From a virus: DNA of 64,000 bases. Numbering within the stretch: position 1 is the first letter of the stretch; each line of letters opens with the position of its first letter. A model generated the notes under the pieces. It was not told where the DNA came from. It made no database searches and was given only the letters and a program-made list of their open reading frames with translations. Where the stretch lies: positions 61,430-125,429 of the IMG/VR virus record IMGVR_UViG_3300012271_000005, one strand, 5' to 3'. The position numbers and the translations under genes are program-made. This document shows, one piece after another, positions 41,826 to 51,589 of this stretch.

Positions 41826-44800
41826 TCAGGTGATCCAGTGCACGCTGGTCTCGATGAAGATGTCACCGGTAGAAGCGCCCTCGTTGAACTGAGTACCTCC
41901 CGAAGCCGGACGCACGAGCACGTTGGCGACCTGGACGTTGTTCGTGAACGCCGCCAGGATCACCGCGTCACTGGTCGGAGAGCTGAAGGGGTACCCCTCC
42001 ATCTGTCCACCCGTAATGCTCAGGTTCGCGTTCGTCCCGACCCCGGTGTTGTTGGTCTCCACAGCGGCGGTGCCACCTCCAGCTCCACGGAAGTAGCAGC
42101 CGGTGATGTTCACGCCGTCCATGAGACCGTCAACGTAGATGCCAGCTCCCACCGTATGCACGATCTGACAGCCCGTGATCACTGCCTGAGGCTCGTCTGC
42201 GAATCCTCCGTCCGTAGACTCACGAATCCGGATGGTCGCCGTGGCTCCCGCTACCGCGTTGGTAAGCTGAGTACCCGTGATGCGTACGAACCCGCCCTCA
42301 ACGTCCACGACCTCTGCGAGACCCGTGGCCCCTCGAAGCTGGCAGTTGCTGATCTGGAGCTGCGAACCGTTGGAATCCTGGAACGCGCGGATACGGCCCT
42401 CAATCGTGGAGTTGTCCAGGAACATGCGGCCCGCGTCGAGCGTGATCCGGCAGGACTCGCCCACTCCCGCGATTACGCCTTGAGCGATCTGCTCCTCAGT
42501 CAAGCCCGCGACGAACTTGCAGTCCGAGATGCGAAGCACCGTCCGGCTTGACGTGGAGCCACCCGAGATGCTCAGGTTGTTACCCGTACATCCCTGGAGA
42601 GTAAGCTCGCAACGATCTCCCAGGAGGAACGCATTGAGCGCGCTGCCTGCAAGCTGGTCGTCAATGAACTCACAGTCCGTGAACGACATGATCGCACCGT
42701 CGAGCCCGAAATTGCCGTCCACGATGCTGTTGGAGACGTCGTAGGTGAACTTGCACCCTCGCGCGCGCACACGCAGGGGAGCGATGAGGGTCGAGATGCC
42801 CTGCACGATCGAAGATGTTCCTCCATCAATCGTGCAGTCGCTCATGTCCACGTTCATGTTCACGATGCTCGTACCCGCCGCGCCGTCTCCGACGAGCCGG
42901 GAGTTGAAGCTGATGAACACGCGCGTGTTGTTCATGGAGAAGCGTCCGTCCGCTCCCGAGAAATCGAACAGGTTGGTCGTGGGCCCCGTATCACTGCCAC
43001 CCTGGAGCAGCGAGTCACGGATCACCATGCGGTTGTCACCGCTGACCCCAAACGTTACGAGACTTTGAGAGAACACGGAGACGAAGCGCACACGCTCAAA
43101 AACAGCCCTCGTATCCACCGAGAGGAACGTCGCGACCTGCTCGGGGACACCCAAGCTTTGCGCGAAGACGTCCAGGTCCCTCAAGGTCACATCGTCACTG
43201 CCCGCACCGAAGCTGCGGAAGATGTCAGGTGCCGTAGAGAGCGCCTGCGTGCCGAAGTTGTTCAGGATGAAACGGCCGTTACAGATCTCAACGTTCTGCG
43301 CGCCCTCATCGTTTGCGTTCGGGAGGTCGACGCTGCGACCCAGGACGAAGGGCCCAGTGCCCGCACCCCCCGTGTAGTTGGTGATCGTGAGGTCGTGACC
43401 TGCGAGGTCGAGCTTGATGTTAGAGGGGATGAAGACCTCATCCTCGCTGGCTCCACTAAGCGTGACGTCTTCCAGGAGACGGATCGTGAAGGCACCCAGC
43501 GGGTCCGGGTTGTTGTCCACATCCTCCGGGTTGAGCAGCCCAACATAGGAGCACGCAGCGCGGAGGGTCTTGAACATCCCCTGAGCACCGACAGTCACTG
43601 CCGTGGTGTCGAGCACCGCAGACGAGAACCTGCGAAGGTCGTGCAGCTCCGAGACCGCAATAGACGCCCCGTCCCAGTCAACCTGAGCCAGGGGGATGCC
43701 CACGTTCGAGCCCCCCTCAAACGTCTCATCGAACGCGCCGTCAGTTGACACGATCGTCTCAACCTCCAAGGTGGTCACGTCAAAGTAGAAGAAGTACGTG
43801 CCGGCAGCCTCTCCCGTGAAGTCCAGGCTTGAGGCAACTCCGGTCGCAAACACGGACCCACCGCTGATCGCGAGGAGGGGATGCTTGACCACCACCTCGG
43901 TGACGTCTACCTGCGTCGCGGAAGCGAGCGAAGAGACTCCACCAGACACGACGAACTTCGGATACGCGAGGTTGCTCACCTGAGACGCGCCACGCAGGCT
44001 CGACTCATAAGGCACAGCGCGACCCGAGAGCGCACCTGAGATGCGCACGTCGGTCACGTCCGTCTCGATACCCTGGCTGGTCGTATCAAAGCTGAGCTGA
44101 CGCTGGGGTGTGTTGGCGTAGCCCCACTCCTGTACGACCTGGATGGCGTCCACGACCGCGTTTGACGGGAAGCCAAGCGCCACGTGAGCGTTACCAAGAC
44201 CAAAGTACAGCTCTCCAGTCGCCTGGATGCGTACACGATCTCCGGTCGCGTCTGTGATAGCCTCCGAATCGAAACGCTGAGGCGTCAACCCCAACGCGGT
44301 CTCGGCAGCGGTGTAGGCTGCCAGGAGGTCCCCGGCAAGATCTGCGGCCGAGGGCGCAGCTCCCGGTGCGATGGTGAACGAGAAGTCCACGCCGTTGGCC
44401 GTGATCTCGATGCCATCGTTGGTATCCAGGACCACGACGGGCCATATGCCATCGTTGGACGAGAGCGTCTGCTTGAGGCCCTCGCTCATACGCACGTCGT
44501 ACAGGTTCGTACCGGAGAGCGTCGGACGAATCACCGTACCAGCCCTACGAAGCTCCGTATCGGCCAGACCCAGGGCCACGTCCGTGCGAACCGCTCGCGC
44601 CGACGTACGGTCACGTGAGAGCGACTCAAGGCGGACTCCCTGACCTCCGGCGAACGTCGAACCTGACTCCACCAGGAGACGCTCCTGTGGGGGCGTGTCA
44701 TGGTAGATGTCGGCAGCCGACGTGGAGGGCAAAGAGGCCTCCAGACCTCGCTCACCGACCTCCAGACGTACCTTTCGGTGACCACGGAACGCGTTGAGGC

Positions 44801-46184
44801 TCGGGTCGGTAGAGAAACCCTCGACCCCCTGAGCGACCTTGGGGAGTGTCTGCCCATCAAGTGCGGCAAAGACCGCGAAGAGACGCGGCGCGCCGTCGGC
44901 ATCCACGTAGTTGTTGGGGTTGAGCTGCCCACCCGCTGCCGGGATCGGCGTAGAGAGACGCAACACGCCCTGAGGCCAGTCGACGAAGATCTGGTCGTCT
45001 CCCGCGCCGGCAGGGTCGATGGTCAGGCCTTCCAGATCCGTAATCGGGTTTGAGAGGTCCGCCAGACCTCCCGCCGTGGCGGGATAAAGCGTGAGCCCGT
45101 AGCCCGGCGTGCCGGAGGTACCTGAGAAGAGAGCCAGCGACGCAGCAACACCCTGTCCCACCATTTGAGGAGAGATCAGGCTCTTGACGCGGATCGTGTC
45201 CAGGATGTCTCCACCCTCGGCCTCGAACACGGAGTCTCCAAAGAACTCGGCGCGAGGGACAAAGGGGGCGCCTGCAAGCTCTCCCACCGTAAAGGCCTTC
45301 TGCACGGCGGAGGGCACTCCATCCTGTGCGCGCGGAAGCTCCACGCCAAAGAAGGGAGAGAGCACCACGTCCTCGACGTTGGTACCTCCCGGAGTGAAGG
45401 CCACGCTCTCCACGTAGTAGAACGCGCTGTTGTAGACGGCCCAATCACCCGCCGTGAAGGTCTGAGCGTCCGTATGCTCCGCGACCACGTTGAGACGACC
45501 CTCGGCCGTGATCGTGGCGGTTGCAGACGAGCTATCCATGGAGACCGAAGAGATCCTCACGGGCCACGAGTTCGGCTTACGTGCGAGGTACACCCGCGAA
45601 GCCGTCTCATCGCGGCCCGGCCACGGGAGCAGCTCGACGGGCTGAGCGATCACGACCTGCCAGTACACGTCATTGAGCGTACCCAGGACCGAGCTGTAGA
45701 TGCGGTCGAGCGTGAGGTCTCCGCCCACGACGTTGGTGATCTCATAGGTGCCGACAACGGCCGACGCACTTGAGATGTTGGCGACGTTGGAGACCACCAG
45801 ACGCAGGTTGGCCAGACCAAAGGTACCCGTAAGGTAGGTCATGTCTGCCAGATTCGTATTGAACAGGGACGAGCCGTTGTTGAGCGTACCCTCGGTACCC
45901 TCTGCGACCACGCGCGCGCCAAACACCTGCACCTGCTGGACCAGACGACGGTGACGCCTTGGTGCCGTGGCCGGTGCGGACTGAGCAAAGAGGGCGTAGT
46001 CGTCTACATCCCCCAGGAAGCGCACGTCGGCGCTCGCTCCCAGGAGGTCGCCAAGGTCATGAAGCGCGGGTGCGGGGATAGCTCCCGACATGAGCGGCTC
46101 ATCACGAACGCTCAATGCGTCGTCTGTGCTCGTCTTGCCTTCAAGGGCCTTGCGAATGATGTCGTCGTTGAGGCTGCTAGACAT
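41826..46184 (-). CDS. Giant tail-spike protein with right-handed beta-helix
   Basis: A 1452-aa protein. Residues ~950-1430 contain many short strands with N/D/S-rich turns (VEICNGRFILNNFG, MVIRDSLLQGG, FSMNNTRVFISFN, VNMNVDMSDCTIDGG), typical of the parallel beta-helix of phage tail spikes that bind or cut surface polysaccharides. A mid-protein module ending GNAHVALGFPS is shared with the gp25-like protein at 1592. No lyase active site can be assigned. The start abuts the next gene by one base. Confidence 0.75.
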   Translation of the reverse strand: MSSSLNDDIIRKALEGKTSTDDALSVRDEPLMSGAIPAPALHDLGDLLGASADVRFLGDVDDYALFAQSAPATAPRRHRRLVQQVQVFGARVVAEGTEGTLNNGSSLFNTNLADMTYLTGTFGLANLRLVVSNVANISSASAVVGTYEITNVVGGDLTLDRIYSSVLGTLNDVYWQVVIAQPVELLPWPGRDETASRVYLARKPNSWPVRISSVSMDSSSATATITAEGRLNVVAEHTDAQTFTAGDWAVYNSAFYYVESVAFTPGGTNVEDVVLSPFFGVELPRAQDGVPSAVQKAFTVGELAGAPFVPRAEFFGDSVFEAEGGDILDTIRVKSLISPQMVGQGVAASLALFSGTSGTPGYGLTLYPATAGGLADLSNPITDLEGLTIDPAGAGDDQIFVDWPQGVLRLSTPIPAAGGQLNPNNYVDADGAPRLFAVFAALDGQTLPKVAQGVEGFSTDPSLNAFRGHRKVRLEVGERGLEASLPSTSAADIYHDTPPQERLLVESGSTFAGGQGVRLESLSRDRTSARAVRTDVALGLADTELRRAGTVIRPTLSGTNLYDVRMSEGLKQTLSSNDGIWPVVVLDTNDGIEITANGVDFSFTIAPGAAPSAADLAGDLLAAYTAAETALGLTPQRFDSEAITDATGDRVRIQATGELYFGLGNAHVALGFPSNAVVDAIQVVQEWGYANTPQRQLSFDTTSQGIETDVTDVRISGALSGRAVPYESSLRGASQVSNLAYPKFVVSGGVSSLASATQVDVTEVVVKHPLLAISGGSVFATGVASSLDFTGEAAGTYFFYFDVTTLEVETIVSTDGAFDETFEGGSNVGIPLAQVDWDGASIAVSELHDLRRFSSAVLDTTAVTVGAQGMFKTLRAACSYVGLLNPEDVDNNPDPLGAFTIRLLEDVTLSGASEDEVFIPSNIKLDLAGHDLTITNYTGGAGTGPFVLGRSVDLPNANDEGAQNVEICNGRFILNNFGTQALSTAPDIFRSFGAGSDDVTLRDLDVFAQSLGVPEQVATFLSVDTRAVFERVRFVSVFSQSLVTFGVSGDNRMVIRDSLLQGGSDTGPTTNLFDFSGADGRFSMNNTRVFISFNSRLVGDGAAGTSIVNMNVDMSDCTIDGGTSSIVQGISTLIAPLRVRARGCKFTYDVSNSIVDGNFGLDGAIMSFTDCEFIDDQLAGSALNAFLLGDRCELTLQGCTGNNLSISGGSTSSRTVLRISDCKFVAGLTEEQIAQGVIAGVGESCRITLDAGRMFLDNSTIEGRIRAFQDSNGSQLQISNCQLRGATGLAEVVDVEGGFVRITGTQLTNAVAGATATIRIRESTDGGFADEPQAVITGCQIVHTVGAGIYVDGLMDGVNITGCYFRGAGGGTAAVETNNTGVGTNANLSITGGQMEGYPFSSPTSDAVILAAFTNNVQVANVLVRPASGGTQFNEGASTGDIFIETSVHWIT

Positions 46185-48161
46185 TTATCCCTCGATCAGT
46201 TCAATCTTGTAGAGCGCAAAGTCGCCACCTGTGGCGGCCGTCGAAGCATCTTCGATTCCAACCGCGAAGAAATACGAGTACAAGCCCGTCGCAGCGTTGA
46301 GCAGCGGGTACGAACCCATGCGGAGCGTAAAGAGCACCGAATTGGCCGACTCTACCACGTAGTCTACAAGGGCACCACCGAGTTCCACGGACTGACCCAC
46401 GTTTACGATGTTGGGCCCCGCGAAGAAAGACATCACCACACCAGAGGGTGAGTACGTCTCACGGCCCACGATCAGCAAGTCCTCACTCAAGTCCGCAGCG
46501 CCCGCCGTCGGGTTCCCGACCACTCGAAGCTGGAAGTCCCTGGAAGGGGTCAGCATGCCAAAGGCTCGCAGGTAGTTTCGGTTGCCCGAAGCACCTGAAT
46601 AGTTCGGCTGGGAGTTGCCACCTGGAAGGTTAGGGAGGTGGTTAGTCGTGTAATCCGTGTCCGGGTACGCCAGCTCGCCACCCAGGCCCGTGATCCCCGC
46701 AGGAACGGGATGGCCCGAGGAGATGCCTCGAACCTGTAGCTCGGTAGCTCCCAGCGCAGCGGTGGGGTCAAAGGTGGACGAGGTGCCGCGAGGGTCGGGC
46801 GCGGAGGCGTTAGCCAGATCAGCTCCCGAGTACCTCGTGACCTCATCCGCGAAGTTCTCCACCTGAGACCTACCCGCTGATGGAACATCTCCCGGCACTT
46901 GGTAGCCTGCCGCCGTGTGGACCAGCAACACGTTCGTGTCGGAGTTGGCTTGCGTGTCCTGACGACCAAAGGGGTCCGTCGCCTGGAGAGCTGGAGACCC
47001 TGCGAGCACCAGTCCCCCGGCGTCCGGGTTCAGGAACAGGCCCGCAGAAGCGTCGGAGCCCACCAGGATGGGGTTAGGCGAATAGTCGGTGTACGTCGGA
47101 GTCTGGACGGCGCCCTCGGTGTACTCAAGCGTGAGAGCCTCCTCAAGGAAGGAGTCCGCGTAGACACCCGTGACTTCGGCATCCCAGGCGAAGTCGTCCA
47201 CCGGCCCATAGTACGTGACGCCGCTGAGCACGCGCGGAGTCCCCTCTGCCGTGTCGAGTACGTTGTCCGGGGCCAGCGTGTGCGAGTTGATCACAACCGT
47301 GGTAGCCGTGTCCGCGTCACGATAGAGCGTCTCGGGGAAGAGCTGGAAGTCCGCGAAGGACTCATAGGGGGCCGCCACCTTGTCCGCGAAGTAATCTGCC
47401 GAGGAGCGGTAATGTACCAGCTCCAACGCGCCGAGATCCCCGGAGGAGAGACCGGTATCTACCGAGATCACCACGCGCGCGATCTGGTATCCCGCATAAG
47501 CGACCGCAGCCGCATCATACACCGGATCAGGTCCCGCGCCGAGGAAGGCGAAGCTTGCGCGCGTGTATGAGGTGAGCTGTGGGAGCCGGTCTGTCAAGGC
47601 GAAGCCAAGAGGGAGGCCGTCTACTGCCGCCTCGGCTCCGGGAATGAGCAGATCGTTTTGACCGACTACACGAGCCGGGACCGCAGAAGCCTCCGGTTCC
47701 CCCTCGGTGAAGACGTTTGAGAGGTTGATGGCCTGCACCACCACACCATCCAGCTTGACCGCGAGCACGCCTCGATCTGCCGGGTAGAGGATACCCGAGA
47801 TCTCAAGCGCGTCCACGTTGATCACGCGGGCAAGGGTCCCTGTGGCGGTACCATCCGGGAAACGCCCAAGGACCGGCTCGGGAGAGTAGGACAGGGTAGA
47901 CGGGTTGAGCGCGTTCAAGCTCTCATCAAGGCGATTAGGGCGAGGCTGGGGCGCCAGCTCGTTGATCACGTTGAGGTTGGTCTGGACATCTTGCCCCCCA
48001 AGGAGGGGAAGCTCGTCCGAACGTACGTTCTCCGCCAGGATGTCGGGCTGAAGGGCCGGGTCACCGGTGGCCGTGAAGTTGAGCGACGAAGCCGTGACCG
48101 ACCCCTGACCGGCACGACCGGACCCTACGACGATCTGAGTTGGGTCTGTATTACGAGGCAT
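46185..48161 (-). CDS. Tail structural protein
   Basis: A 658-aa protein in the tail-fibre operon. It is strand-rich and low in Cys, with a conserved-looking N terminus (DPTQIVVGSGRAGQGSVTAS). The C-terminal ~150 residues look like a compact sandwich (FFAGPNIVNVGQSVELGGALV). I do not recognise a family. Neighbours on both sides are fibre genes, so a fibre-base or connector role is likely. Confidence 0.65.
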   Translation of the reverse strand: MPRNTDPTQIVVGSGRAGQGSVTASSLNFTATGDPALQPDILAENVRSDELPLLGGQDVQTNLNVINELAPQPRPNRLDESLNALNPSTLSYSPEPVLGRFPDGTATGTLARVINVDALEISGILYPADRGVLAVKLDGVVVQAINLSNVFTEGEPEASAVPARVVGQNDLLIPGAEAAVDGLPLGFALTDRLPQLTSYTRASFAFLGAGPDPVYDAAAVAYAGYQIARVVISVDTGLSSGDLGALELVHYRSSADYFADKVAAPYESFADFQLFPETLYRDADTATTVVINSHTLAPDNVLDTAEGTPRVLSGVTYYGPVDDFAWDAEVTGVYADSFLEEALTLEYTEGAVQTPTYTDYSPNPILVGSDASAGLFLNPDAGGLVLAGSPALQATDPFGRQDTQANSDTNVLLVHTAAGYQVPGDVPSAGRSQVENFADEVTRYSGADLANASAPDPRGTSSTFDPTAALGATELQVRGISSGHPVPAGITGLGGELAYPDTDYTTNHLPNLPGGNSQPNYSGASGNRNYLRAFGMLTPSRDFQLRVVGNPTAGAADLSEDLLIVGRETYSPSGVVMSFFAGPNIVNVGQSVELGGALVDYVVESANSVLFTLRMGSYPLLNAATGLYSYFFAVGIEDASTAATGGDFALYKIELIEG

Positions 48162-48173
48162 GAGAGGCTCCTA

Positions 48174-50750
48174 TCAGGTCAGGGGGTTGCCCTTGAGGCG
48201 GTAGACTGCGGCACAGGTGGTGTTGCTCGTATCAGCAAAGCCTACGCGGTTCTGAGCGCTCGCCTGCACGTAGTCAGCGACCACCACGAGCACAAGAGAG
48301 CCTTGACGTGCGAAGTCCGTCTCCTGCTCAATACGGCCGATGAAGGCGATGAACATCTTGTGCTCACTGATCGCAGACAGCGACTGGGCGAGGGCTGCCG
48401 GGCGATAAGCCGTCAGGTCCACGCTCGTGTAATGGTCAAGGAACTCGGCGTTCTCGGTGGTGACGTTGATCGGATCTCGGAAGGTGAACGACTCGACCGG
48501 GACCAGAGGCACCAGCGTGTTCAGCTCCACAAAGCCCGTCGTCGCGTCGAAGTCATCAATCGAGATGGGCCCCGGCGCGCTAAGCTCGGCCTCCGAATCA
48601 TACGGAGCGTCCACGTGCACCGGGATCTGAGCCATCGGCGCTTCGTACGGGTAACTCGTCAAAGGAGACCCGGACCCCGTAGTCCCCACGCGCATGCGGG
48701 GCGAGATCGCGAGAGGCTTGACCACCAAGTCGTTGTTGGGCGTGACGTTCTGGAGGAACTCGAACTGAATCGTCTGCACCGAATGCGTCAAGTAGTAGAG
48801 CGTGATCGGTGTACCGTTGGTCGAGAACGCGCGCGCCGGGAAGAACGTGACATCCACCTCCTCATCCGGATTGGGCAGGACGCCACTAATACCTACCTGA
48901 CGTCCCGCCGTCCTCGACGCATCCACGACGTAGACCGGACCTCCGCCCGTACCCTGAACCGAGACCACACCATTGGTCGAACCTCCAGCCGCCTCATAGA
49001 GGAACTCAGGCAAGATCACCGTGGTCGTGTCGCTGGCGAACACCGTGAGGGTCACGGCGGCGTCCGTCGTATAGGTTGCCGAAACCTCTCGATGCGGGCC
49101 GTCCTCATAGTCGACCTGGAGGTAGGGACGAATCGCCGCCTGCCCCGCTGCGTTGTTCGTGAAGACGACCCCAATTGCACCGTTGAAGGCGGTGGGGTCG
49201 TGCACCGTAGCCACGAAGTTCGAGGGCACGCCGTCAACGTGTGCGTTAAGCCCAGCTCCCACGGGGTAGAGGACCTCGAAGGTTACCCAAAGGTCTGCCG
49301 TCGATGCCACGGTAGGAGGCGCCCCCAGGGTCACCTCGACCGTCTGTGTACCCAGGCCCGTGATCTGCTCGAAGACGTAAGGCTGCGTGCCCGTCGTGGG
49401 GCCCGCCTCATTGAGGGTGACCTCCAGGACATCTATGATCACCGTACCGGCCGGCTGCTCATCCGAGAGAGGCTGACCCAGGGTCGAGTTGGCGGTCAGG
49501 TCAAGGGCCACCGTATCTCCCGCCGTCCAGGTCCCGCCAGGAGGCGCAAAGACGACCACGTGCTGCTGCGCCACGGGTCGGTCCGAATAGATCGTACGGA
49601 TACCGTCCGGAGAGCCGAAGGTGTTACCCGAAGACGGGTCCGACGGGATCGCCGTTGAGGGGATGAGGTCGTCAGCCTTGAGAACTTGCGTACCTGCCAG
49701 CTCCGAGCCTCCCACGTAGAAGCCCGTGCTCGCAGTGTTCGTGGCCCACGTACGCAGGTTGTGGTCCATCAAGAGGCCCAGTGAGCGTTCTACCTCGTGC
49801 CCAAGGTCAAACCCCGTAAACGAGACGCGGTTTCGCATATCCTGGAGGTCACCAAAGACGACCTCATCAGAGTAGCGGCCATCCGGACGGTCTGGGGTCC
49901 CCGAGACGATCTGAGAGCCCCCGTTACCATTGCCCGTGAGGTCGAAGGGCTGCGTGTTGAGGCGGTAGACCAGGGTGATGGGGATCGAGTAAACGTAGCC
50001 ATCGGTCGTGCCGAGAGCGTTTGCCGGGTCACCGTCTCCAGCGCGCCACAGTCCCGCATCACCATCTACCCCGGTGTACGCGAAGGCGGACAGGGCGCCC
50101 AGAGGACCCTGTGCAAAGACGTTAGCGTCCGTGTAACCCAGCTTGTTTGCCGTGGAGGAGAGACGCTGTGAGGTGATCCTGTACTGAATCTGGACCCGAC
50201 GTGTCGTCTCGGTGTTGATCACGGGATCTGTATCAATCAGATCGTCTGTGAGCCACGTCGCAGCCAAGGCCTCAACGTTGCCGTTCGGGTAGACCTGAGT
50301 GGCGCTTGGCTTGTTGTCGGTCGAAGGATTGGGAGCGACCACCGCGCGCCATACCTCAAGATACACGAAGTCTACGGCAATGGTGCCCGCTGAAGCAGGA
50401 GGAGCTGCCAGCGTGATCACGTTCTCGGAGGCGGTGTCCGTGCCCGTGTACTCCAGGGGGAGGACCCAGCCGTTGACGTGCACCACGGGGCGGTTGATCA
50501 GGTGCAGGGTGTTCGACTCGGTGCGGAAGTCAAAGGACGCGTTCGTGTCAGACTCGAAGTCTCCGGTCAAGAACCCCGAGGGGGTCTGCTGGCGGAGTAC
50601 TTCGCGAGCCTTGTGCGACGCGATGTCCTGGTTGAGAATCAGCTCGCTGTCGAGCACCCCCTTTCCCTTCTGGAAGACCACCACGTCATACCCCGTCCCC
50701 TCAGGGTCGAGGAATCGGCTCACGCCTGTGCCATAATCGTTATCAGCCAT
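48174..50750 (-). CDS. Tail-fibre protein, paralogue of 36695 gene N terminus
   Basis: An 858-aa protein. Its first ~330 residues are paralogous to those of the 1474-aa fibre gene (FLDPEG start, PSGFLTGDF, VYLEVWRAVVAP, ETTRRVQIQYRI, GDAGLWRAGDGD, GTTDGYVYSIPI). The C-terminal ~500 residues are unrelated to it and strand-rich. The shared block is probably a common attachment domain for two different appendages. Confidence 0.75.
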   Translation of the reverse strand: MADNDYGTGVSRFLDPEGTGYDVVVFQKGKGVLDSELILNQDIASHKAREVLRQQTPSGFLTGDFESDTNASFDFRTESNTLHLINRPVVHVNGWVLPLEYTGTDTASENVITLAAPPASAGTIAVDFVYLEVWRAVVAPNPSTDNKPSATQVYPNGNVEALAATWLTDDLIDTDPVINTETTRRVQIQYRITSQRLSSTANKLGYTDANVFAQGPLGALSAFAYTGVDGDAGLWRAGDGDPANALGTTDGYVYSIPITLVYRLNTQPFDLTGNGNGGSQIVSGTPDRPDGRYSDEVVFGDLQDMRNRVSFTGFDLGHEVERSLGLLMDHNLRTWATNTASTGFYVGGSELAGTQVLKADDLIPSTAIPSDPSSGNTFGSPDGIRTIYSDRPVAQQHVVVFAPPGGTWTAGDTVALDLTANSTLGQPLSDEQPAGTVIIDVLEVTLNEAGPTTGTQPYVFEQITGLGTQTVEVTLGAPPTVASTADLWVTFEVLYPVGAGLNAHVDGVPSNFVATVHDPTAFNGAIGVVFTNNAAGQAAIRPYLQVDYEDGPHREVSATYTTDAAVTLTVFASDTTTVILPEFLYEAAGGSTNGVVSVQGTGGGPVYVVDASRTAGRQVGISGVLPNPDEEVDVTFFPARAFSTNGTPITLYYLTHSVQTIQFEFLQNVTPNNDLVVKPLAISPRMRVGTTGSGSPLTSYPYEAPMAQIPVHVDAPYDSEAELSAPGPISIDDFDATTGFVELNTLVPLVPVESFTFRDPINVTTENAEFLDHYTSVDLTAYRPAALAQSLSAISEHKMFIAFIGRIEQETDFARQGSLVLVVVADYVQASAQNRVGFADTSNTTCAAVYRLKGNPLT

Positions 50751-50789
50751 GTGTCGTCACCCGTGTATCAGGACCATCAGAGGAGGGAA

Positions 50790-51440
50790 TCAAAACGTCA
50801 GCCGCCACGTCAGCGTGAGCCGCGCCGTGGCCGGCTTGTTGATCACGGGGAACGTCAGATAGTTGCACAACATATCACTCCCCGTCACGTCGACGGCCGC
50901 ATCATACGCCCCGTTGGCCGGAAGGATCGGGTTGGTCACGGAGAGGTCCTCGTTTACGTCACCACCAATCAGCCCCATCTCCACGAGCGTACCGACCGCC
51001 TCACTTTGAGCGAACGTCGCCGTGAAGTCGATCACGTTGGTAGGGTAGAGAACCGGTGATCCGCCCGAATCTACAAAAGTCGTGGACGAGAAGGTCTTGC
51101 GTGACAGCTCCGAGTAGAGGGAGCGCTGCGTGTTCGTCTCGGCGGGAGGGTTCTGGAGATCCCAGCCCACATCTCCCGTGCCAATCGCCAGCGCGTAGAT
51201 GCCGTGGCGGGGCTCCAGGGGGTTGACCGCCAACCGCGCCAGAAGAAGGCTCAGGTCGAGCGTGACCACGTTGTGCACCTCGAAGGTCTCCACGCGGCCG
51301 TCGTCATGCTCCAGGCGAAAGAACACATTTCCACGGATACCCTGCTTACGCTTGCCGAGGTATCGGTCCTCATAAAGAGAGCCGAGCGCGGACCGCGCCG
51401 AAGCGACCAGGGCACGGAGCTTGTCTTGGTAGGTGGGCAT
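50790..51440 (-). CDS. Structural/tail-fibre protein
   Basis: A 216-aa protein. The start is the ATG at 51438-51440; the longer frame upstream runs through the CRISPR repeats and is spurious. N-terminal helix (YQDKLRALVASARSALGSLYED), then strand-rich sequence (NVFFRLEHDDGRVETFEVHNVV) ending in a NKPATARLTLTWRLTF strand. It is the first gene of the second tail run, downstream of the CRISPR array, with a late-type motif 54 nt upstream. Confidence 0.65.
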   Translation of the reverse strand: MPTYQDKLRALVASARSALGSLYEDRYLGKRKQGIRGNVFFRLEHDDGRVETFEVHNVVTLDLSLLLARLAVNPLEPRHGIYALAIGTGDVGWDLQNPPAETNTQRSLYSELSRKTFSSTTFVDSGGSPVLYPTNVIDFTATFAQSEAVGTLVEMGLIGGDVNEDLSVTNPILPANGAYDAAVDVTGSDMLCNYLTFPVINKPATARLTLTWRLTF

Positions 51441-51459
51441 GGCGACAATGACCTCAAAT

Positions 51460-51497
51460 GTAAGAGACTCGGGGCGGTTACACTCCGAGTCTCTTAC
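51460..51497 (-). terminator. Hairpin at the distal end of the CRISPR array
   Basis: A perfect 13-bp stem (GTAAGAGACTCGG with CCGAGTCTCTTAC) and a 12-nt loop, 93 nt past the last repeat in the predicted direction of crRNA transcription. There is no strong T-tract. It also lies in the leader of the gene at 51440. Confidence 0.6.
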
Positions 51498-51507
51498 AAG
51501 TGAATTA
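51494..51507 (-). promoter_or_regulatory. Candidate late promoter motif TAATTCACTTGTAA
   Basis: It matches 10 of 14 positions of the motif at 62600-62613, and is 54 nt upstream of the start at 51440. It partly overlaps the hairpin. Confidence 0.3.
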
Positions 51508-51589
51508 GAGAAGCCCCTACGCCGACGGCTCAAGCACCTCCGCGATACATTCGCAAAGGTCGTCACAGAAGACCGGCCCCCCGTCCTGC

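Noticed and set aside
47991-49658. A 555-codon plus-strand open frame antisense to tail genes
   Set aside because: Arg/His/Val-rich composition typical of an antisense shadow; no ribosome site.
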